Shown here one piece after another: positions 1-7,200 of a DNA stretch of 64,000 nucleotides. The position numbers and the translations under genes were made by a program. Location of the stretch: the NCBI RefSeq assembly GCF_963678635.1, contig NC_087071.1, positions 11,051,088-11,115,087 on the forward strand, in the 5' to 3' direction. The notes under the pieces were generated by a model. It was not told the DNA's origin. It saw only the letters and a list, made by a program, of their open reading frames with translations, and did no database searches. Every line of letters starts with the position of its first letter. Position 1 is the stretch's first letter. The DNA comes from Symsagittifera roscoffensis. Lineage: Eukaryota > Xenacoelomorpha > Acoela > Convolutidae.

Positions 1-1
1 C

Positions 2-832
2 TTGCGTGTGCTCGAATGGCTCCATGATCTGCCGACAGATCCAAAAGAGACGATCCTGACGATTCAGGACGTCGATAGGGACGGCGTCAAATACATCAGT
101 CATGATAATACCGAGTCCAACTGGGTCGCCCCAGATGGTCCTCTACGTGTTCCACAATCCAACCTCGGTCTCCTAGACTTTGGGCGATCGACGGGGACGT
201 CGATGGATATTTTTGTCCGGGGAGTGGGGGTAGGACTCACCCACACCGAAAATCTCATGATAAAAAAATTAAAATCGGCAAGGGAAACCGGAGAACTAGA
301 GACAGAGGGCGAGAATGCTAAGAAACCACCTTTTGGACGAATCTTTGAATCGTATTTTGATCTCCCGAACCACTATTCGAACAATATCGTTATAACGGAC
401 AGCGATTTCATACTCACGGAACGCACGTGCGCCATAGCGATAACTGCGGACGTAAGCTTTAAAACAGCACTAGCGGCCGACTTTAAAAGAGAGTACAAGA
501 ATATCGAGTTTTTATGGAAACAGAGGCCGGGTGTAGGAGGAATGATAGCGTTACCCCCTGTTGCATCACAGATACCAGGGAAATATTTGTGTTTTTTGGT
601 TACGAAAGCTACTGATAGGCAACACGTGAATCCGGAGAGCTTGGTGTTGGCCTTGACTCGACTTAGGGATTTCCTGGTTGAGAGAGGTGTGACCTCTCTC
701 TCGTTGCCAGTATACGATCCTAATAGGGGAAAGCTACATCCGAGAGAGTTGTACGCTCTTGTGCATGTGATATTTTCAGAGACTGACATAGAGGTTTACT
801 TACATAAAAAATACTATCTGAGCATATGCTAA
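2..832 (+). CDS. Gag-pol polyprotein, C-terminal end with macro-like domain (partial, copy A)
   Basis: This is the last 276 codons of the gag-pol polyprotein. It is open at the left edge, so the first codon is internal and not a start. Residues 1-60 match the linker found after integrase in copies B, C and D. Residues 64-95 hold the GTSMDIFVRGVGVGLTHTEN motif, conserved in all four copies. Residues 128-276 form the macro-like domain: a TADVSFKTALAADF helix-entry motif, a GGMIALPP loop, the strand YLCFLVTK, a helix ending in FLVERGV, the strand LSLPVYDPN, and a final helix and strand to YYLSIC. The order fits the Poa1p/OARD1-like macro fold that binds ADP-ribose. The usual GxGxD catalytic loop reads DPNRGK, so binding is more likely than hydrolysis. 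The stop is TAA at 830-832. ORF2 follows after 462 bases. The domain assignment is by eye. Confidence 0.75.
   Translation: MRVLEWLHDLPTDPKETILTIQDVDRDGVKYISHDNTESNWVAPDGPLRVPQSNLGLLDFGRSTGTSMDIFVRGVGVGLTHTENLMIKKLKSARETGELETEGENAKKPPFGRIFESYFDLPNHYSNNIVITDSDFILTERTCAIAITADVSFKTALAADFKREYKNIEFLWKQRPGVGGMIALPPVASQIPGKYLCFLVTKATDRQHVNPESLVLALTRLRDFLVERGVTSLSLPVYDPNRGKLHPRELYALVHVIFSETDIEVYLHKKYYLSIC
189..236 (+). promoter_or_regulatory. 48 bp near-invariant block with internal polypurine stretch (copy A)
   Basis: This block lies inside the gag-pol coding end and is almost identical, base for base, in B (23477-23524), C (40406-40453) and D (59875-59922), although the flanks of A and D differ widely, including at silent sites. 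It opens with the palindromic CGACGGGGACGTCG and ends in a purine-rich run, GGGGAGTGGGGGTAGGA. The segment GTCCGGGGAGT also occurs just before the 3' LTRs of A and B. A central polypurine tract for second-strand priming is an inference. Confidence 0.55.
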
Positions 833-1294
833 GAATTGCGCTCGGCGATAAGTGGTTTTTATTAAGTTGCTCGATAAGAATTAGAGTCAAGCTTTAGGTT
901 AGGCTTTAGGTACAGTATTAGGAATTAGGTTTTTATATGATAGTATAGGTGTGTGATGTTTATGTGTTTATGTTATGTTATTGTTATGTTATGTTTTATG
1001 TTAGTGTCATAAAAGACCTGGGGCACCCCAGGTCATCAAGGTGACAGCGTACATTCATGCTACTCTGACAAAAGTAAAGGTGGACGATCCACCTTGGTGC
1101 TAAAATTTTAAATCAGAATTGAAAAAGAGAATTTCAATGGAGAGTTTTAGAGAATTGATTGATGTTGCATCTTAAAATGATGATTCTAAGTCGCGACCTG
1201 TCTTTTAGATCTTGATTGATCGAAAATTGTTTACTGACACTGAATCAGAAGAGATTACACGAAGAGATTACACGAAGAATCAACACGAAAAGAA
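833..1294 (+). other. Gag-pol to ORF2 spacer (copy A)
   Basis: This 462-base spacer has no credible reading frame. Its first half is AT-rich with repeated TTAGG and TATGTTAT words. A GC-rich stretch near 1014-1100 includes short inverted words (ACCTGGGGCACCCCAGGT at 1015-1032), which could form a small hairpin. A likely 3' splice site lies at 1201-1208, and the A-rich leader of ORF2 follows with a duplicated AGATTACACGAAGA. Confidence 0.6.
1201..1208 (+). promoter_or_regulatory. Candidate 3' splice site for ORF2 (copy A)
   Basis: TCTTTTAG followed by ATCTTGATTGATC lies 86 bases before the ORF2 start. Copies B (22762-22773) and C (39537-39548) have a pyrimidine-rich stretch ending in TTTTCTAG followed by almost the same ATTGATC sequence. 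D has TTTTCAG followed by ATCAAG. The match to the nematode acceptor consensus and the conserved place suggest that ORF2 is translated from a spliced or trans-spliced RNA. This is not proven. Confidence 0.5.
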
Positions 1295-4200
1295 ATGGGA
1301 GATACTAACGAACTCATGGAATTCCTCTCAGCGAGTCTAGGAGCGACTCTAGACGAGATCTATCAGCGGCTGATCGATTGTGACTTTACACGAGAAGACC
1401 CGGGGTTGGCGATGTTTGTGGTCGCACTCCTCAATGCACTGGGAAGAGAGGATCGAGGGAATCGCCCTACGGAAGTAGTGTTGATGTTGGCCTTCGGTGA
1501 GTCCGGGACCGCCGAGAGAGGCCGAAACCGATTGATGAGATGGAGGCGCGGAGAAATGTCTGGCCATGACCTGGCTCGTGAGCCGAGACTAGGTGAGCAA
1601 AGGGACCACCGGCTAGGTGAGATGCCCTTACCTGTCCAACCTGCGCAGCCATTAATCGGAGCGAAGAGACAGCGTGATGGGCCAGGCCCGTCACACTCGG
1701 TCGACTCTCCAACAGCTGCTCCTCCCCTGAAGAGAGTGAGAGTGAGCGAGATAGAGATCCAGACGTCGGAAACGATTGAAACACTGGAGAAGAAGGAGAG
1801 GGATCAGAGTGAGCTGTGTGCCAAACTTCAGGAGTACAAGACCATAGCTCGGGAGAGAGACGAATGGAAAAAGAAATTCGAAGATCTGCAGGTGGCCTAC
1901 AAGGAGGATGAGTTAAAGCACCTGAAGGAGCTGTATATGGCGAAGGTGAGCCAAGCGTCACCAGAAATCCTGGCGAGCATCAGACCCTCGGAGGGATCTA
2001 ACGACACACGCCCCAGGACAACAGCACAGGAGCTGTGCGCATCGAGAGGACCAGAGGTTCTGGATTTGCGTGCATCAAGGGGGTCCGAGGCTCCTCAGCA
2101 GACGCGACCGTCTGCTTCGAATCAAAGGTTCACGATACCAGACCCTTCGGACACCTATCTAGCTCCTCAATTCCAGGAATCATTCAACCAAGTGGCCAGA
2201 GCCGCAATGGATGAAATCAACAGAGGCACTGAGCGGACACTGGCTAGGATCGTTCCTTCCCAGCGTCGTGATCATTCATCAGATGGCTCTGAGCGGGCAA
2301 CCCGCACGATAGCGTGCTCTGCGCCTGGTGGAGTCTTCGAGAAGTCTCGCGTGGTAGATATCAGGAAGAACCTGATGACACGTCATCAGTTCACGCAAGT
2401 GCCAGCCGAGCATCCTCGAGCCTGCTTGAATGACATGAGCTGGAACCCCGCCACGAGCGACCAAGTGATTCCCCCAGGGAGTCGCCATTTGATCATTGGA
2501 GACAGTCTGGTGAGAGATCTGAATGAGATCTTCGTCTATGGCCAGACTACCACTCTGTCCTTTGGAGGAGCCTCAGTGGCTCAAGTTATCAAAATGATGG
2601 AGTTCCAGGGCGAGGATCATCTGGATACATTGATAATAATGCTGGGGACTAATGACGTCTCGAGAGCCCCCGTAACTCCAGAGAACAAGTGGGAACCTCT
2701 GTTGGTGTGTCTATTGAACGAATTGAAGGAAAAGTATAGACCCAGGCTCGTGATCCTGTGTACGATACCGCCAAATCCTTTGGTGGGCACTATAGCTGCG
2801 GATTTTATGAATGGCAACGTAACGCGGTGGAATGAAATGACCCGCAATCTGGTGAGGAACAATCCTGGCGAGTTGCGACTCCTGGATCTTGAAAATATGC
2901 TACGTATGACTGATCACATCGAGCTCACCAGAGATGGAGTGCACTTTAATAGCCAACGAGGGAGACATTGGATTAACGATGTGTTTCAGACGCAGTTGAG
3001 AGAAGTGGAACAAGAATTGAGGGCGACCGGTTCTTTGGCTCGGACCAATTCGACCGGAGGGAGTAGAGTAAGGGCAACCGTGCCCGAATCCCTCGCCAAC
3101 CGCCTAGGGCCCTTGGCAACGGAGACGGTTGGAGCCGTAACCGTCGCTCCGAGCTCAAATGTGAGAGACAGGCTGGGGACTGCCCCTCCTCCCAGGCCGC
3201 AATCGATTGGAAGCCGACTCGGCAGATCGGTGGAACAGAGTAATAGAAACAACTCCCAGACCGCGTCTAGGAGGAATGATTCGCCTGCCACGACAAATCC
3301 TGCTTCGACGGCAGGACCGTCGACAAGCACCGTGCCAGCGGAGGGAATTGAATCCGGCAGCAGGTTGCTTTGGAATAGTTCAGATCCTAGCCATTGGGGT
3401 CAGTATAAGACGGACATGTCGGCGAAGTTGAACATGAATACCCTGACGTGTCGGGAAGATGTGATGAGAATGACTGGCGGTGAAAGTCCCACAGTGTCGC
3501 GACTTTATCGGATACCGGGCGTGGATTGGCTGCTAGCAGAGCAGGAGAAATTCAGCTCCTCGACCTCACTCCGACATGCGGACTTGGATGGATTGCCTCA
3601 TGACAACACCTTTGGACCTCTAAACACCCGGTCGCTCACCGACGTTCGAGATAGGGCCCGGGAAAGGACACCACCAGTGCGCAAAGGCAAGTTTCAGACG
3701 GAGAACAAGCCCAACAACAAACATCACAAGATGTTTAGACAATTCGCTAAACCACCCGGTCAGACGCCGGGCGAGTATTCTAGGGATTACCCCCGAACCA
3801 CAACAGTGGTTGGAGACGATAAGAGATATGGGAATCTGAAGGCCCCAGTAGGTGATGGCCTTTTTGCAGCGTATGATCCCTTGGACATGAAGGCTGCCAA
3901 GTATCTGGTTGTGGCCGGCTCCGATTATCTCTATACACCCCGTTCTCTATTCTGGCCTGATGTGATTTTCTTAACGGCGCCTAAGCTGGACTGGGGACAG
4001 GCGATAGGCATGATGATAAGTGTACGGAGAGTGGTCAGTATGGAGCCGCAGGTGATAGTGGTTGCAGGCTCGAATGATCATCTACAAAGCAGAGGCCTAT
4101 TGTTACGTCTGACGGATGGATCGATCCCGAGTAACGAAGTTATAGGGGAAGCGATAATGACACTGCTCTTGGCGATGGCCGAGGTGGAGGCAGCAGCAAG

Positions 4201-7200
4201 ACAACGGTTCACCATGAATGTGGTGAAGGTGATCTTTGTATTGTCACCAGGCTACGCTGCGTTGCCTGAACCCCTTCAATTTGTGTACACGATGGTCACG
4301 ACGATAGCGGAGGGGATATATAACGTGATAATTCCTGCCCCAAACAGAGTGGTGGACCCGGACAATTATTATCCGCACCGATCTGAGCTTCCCGCTGTTT
4401 GGTCTGACATCTCGAATGCCATACAGGGACTCAGAGATTGTAGCACAACTCGGTTGGTGCTAGATGAAGTTCTGGGGTTGGAGCTGTCCAACTTCGCAAG
4501 ATTATTGAAGCTAAGACCAGGGGTAGGTGACGATCATCTGTTAGTACAACAGGTGGCTGATGATCTCTGGTTCAGGCAGATGGATCATAAAGAGAACGAG
4601 CAGGGAAGGATGATCAGGAAGAACATGACGTCAGCAGAAGAGGACCTCATGGCAATGGCTTTGCGTACGAAGCCACACAACAACATATGGTTGTATCTGT
4701 CACCGAGGCTGTGCACCTTGGGTGAAGACGCGTTTGAGTATGCGCCGGCAATAATCAAAGAGATACACGCGTATTTGAAGAGTCTACTTGATGCCCGGGA
4801 GTTGGCTGGAGGCAAGATGTTGGAGCTGATGCAAGATGTGAATACGATGTCGTTGGACAAGTTCCAAGCTGACGTGCTGGCCACGAAAGCACAGTACGAA
4901 CGATCGGATGCTATCTTGGGCGGAATGGGAGTGGGATGGACGCCATCTTTCCTATCGACGTGCTATCCGAGGGCATCTAGGAACCTGATCGCAAGTTTTG
5001 TCAAAGACATCAGGAAGTTGTCGATTGGCCTGGTGTTAGCCTTATACGTGACATTTGGTCATGAAAACTTTGTGAAAGGACCGGCAAACCTCTTTACCCA
5101 AGCGTTGGCCGATTTGAGGTTGGATGGACTCTTGACCCTGATTGCCATGACCTATGGTCGGCTGGGAGACTTGCTTGTGCTATTGCGTTACCCTGAACAA
5201 CTGCAGGGACCCAGTCGTGAGTTCAATGCACAGTTGGAAACCGCCTCGCTCAGGAAGATGAAAGACTGGAGGACTCTCCTACTTCAATACCTCCTGCAAC
5301 AGAACAGAAGCGTAACAGGAGAGGACAAAGTGGCGACGAACGCAAGCGAATGCAAACAGTATTGTGGCATGCCCTTATTAACAGACTTAGCTGTCATGAT
5401 GCGGATTGATCCGTTGGCTCTGGTCCACGGACTGAGGGAATTCGTCACAGTGGTGTATGGACCGGTAATGTCCTTTGCGTTCCCGGATGTGCAAGTTAAA
5501 GCGTACAGGAATTCAGTGTTGTACGTCAACCTGGTCTCAGTAGTGGATTGTTCCGTGCTGAATTGGGTAGAGCAGAGTGAACTGAGAAAGCTGGCTAGCG
5601 ATGATAGGCTGTTCGGAAGAATAGCAGAGCCAGGTTGGGTGTTGATGGATTTCAACAACCACTTCAAATGCCGAATGGGTCGTGAGGATCTGTCCCACAT
5701 CCAGTTCAACCCAAAACTCTGGAATCTGAGACCAGTGGTGAAAGATACAGGAGAGGCTGTGGTAGTACCTCAATTGCCGGGAGCCTATGCCCATGCAAAA
5801 GAGAATCAACAAACATGGCTTCCTGGGTCCAGGCCGCTGCCGGACCAATGCCATCGATATCCACCGATAAGGAGGATGTTGTTGGGAGTCACATCTCCCA
5901 TCATTGCCCCTCGTATCGGAGCAGCTCGTGACGCGGAGAAGAGAATGCAGAAGTGGAGTGGAGGGATGGAGCCGCGCTTCATCAGCTGGAACGTCGCTGC
6001 CGCGCACACGTTCGACTTCTCATTTCCCGATGCCTGGAGCAGGAAGAAGATCAAAGCACTACCCTCCAGGAGACCAGAGGTCTCGGCTGAAACGTGGAAC
6101 GAAGTGTATTCTTCCGCGGACGACTTATCGAGACTGAAGTGGTCAGGAGAAGCGAAGGTGGTGATGCAAGAAGTGGCAAGAGAGAGCAGAGGAGGCACAT
6201 ATATAACGATAGAAGACCTGGCCCCACATGGTGAGGAGTTAGTAGAGTTCCTGGTCGATGATGAGTTGTTTTATCATGCAGGAGACATGGCCGTACCGGC
6301 TCGGCCGGATTCGGGCGCAGACGCACGACAAGGACCCTCGGGACCTAGGCCGAAACCCGATGCGGACGACGATGAATTGATGGATCAGGACGATAACGAT
6401 GAAGGGACCGGAAACAAGACGGAGAAGTCGGGAGAGACCGATCTAGGAGCGTTGGAAAGGGACTTGCTAGAGTACCGGTTCAGTGAAGATGACGATGGGG
6501 AAGTCGATGGGAGTCTATTGTTGATGGCACCATCGTCCTTCATGTCTCCTACAAAGGAGGCGTCAGCCGATCTATCTCCGATAGACCCAATAAGCCAGGC
6601 TAGAGAGTGCCGAAGCAGGGATCCACAGAAACTGCTTTATGAATCGCCAAGGAGGAGGAAGATCGAAGAGTCTATGAAGATATCGTTCCTCAGCACATTA
6701 CCAGAAGAAGAATGGGAAAGATATCAAATGGAGTTGGAAGGCAAGACAGGAGCAATCTGGAGTCGAGTAAACTTCATGGAGAAATCTTGGGACGTGATAA
6801 GGCGATATGGGACGCAGTCCATAATGAAGGTGGGATTGAACCAACCCATTATGCGTGAGGTCCTGGAGAAAATAGTGAGCTCCATGGAGTCGGATGTTCT
6901 GACCGAGTCAGTAACAGAAGACAGTGCCGATGATCAGCATGTTGCAAAGAAATTACCTGTCAGACGAGCCAGGAAAGGGCTGAAGCGACTAAAAGGGAAG
7001 ACAGGAAGTCGAGCCATGAACCCGAGAGTGGTGAAGTCAAGAGCCAGCGCAGTGGTGACCTCTTTAGCGAGCGCAGGTCGTTCAGGCGAGAGCGGGCAGG
7101 GAGATACTACAACGCTGACAGGGGGAGAAAAAGAGAATCTGATACCCCCTATGCTCTTGGCAGGTCTGACCGTGACCGCCACAAGGTCGAAGAAGACGGC

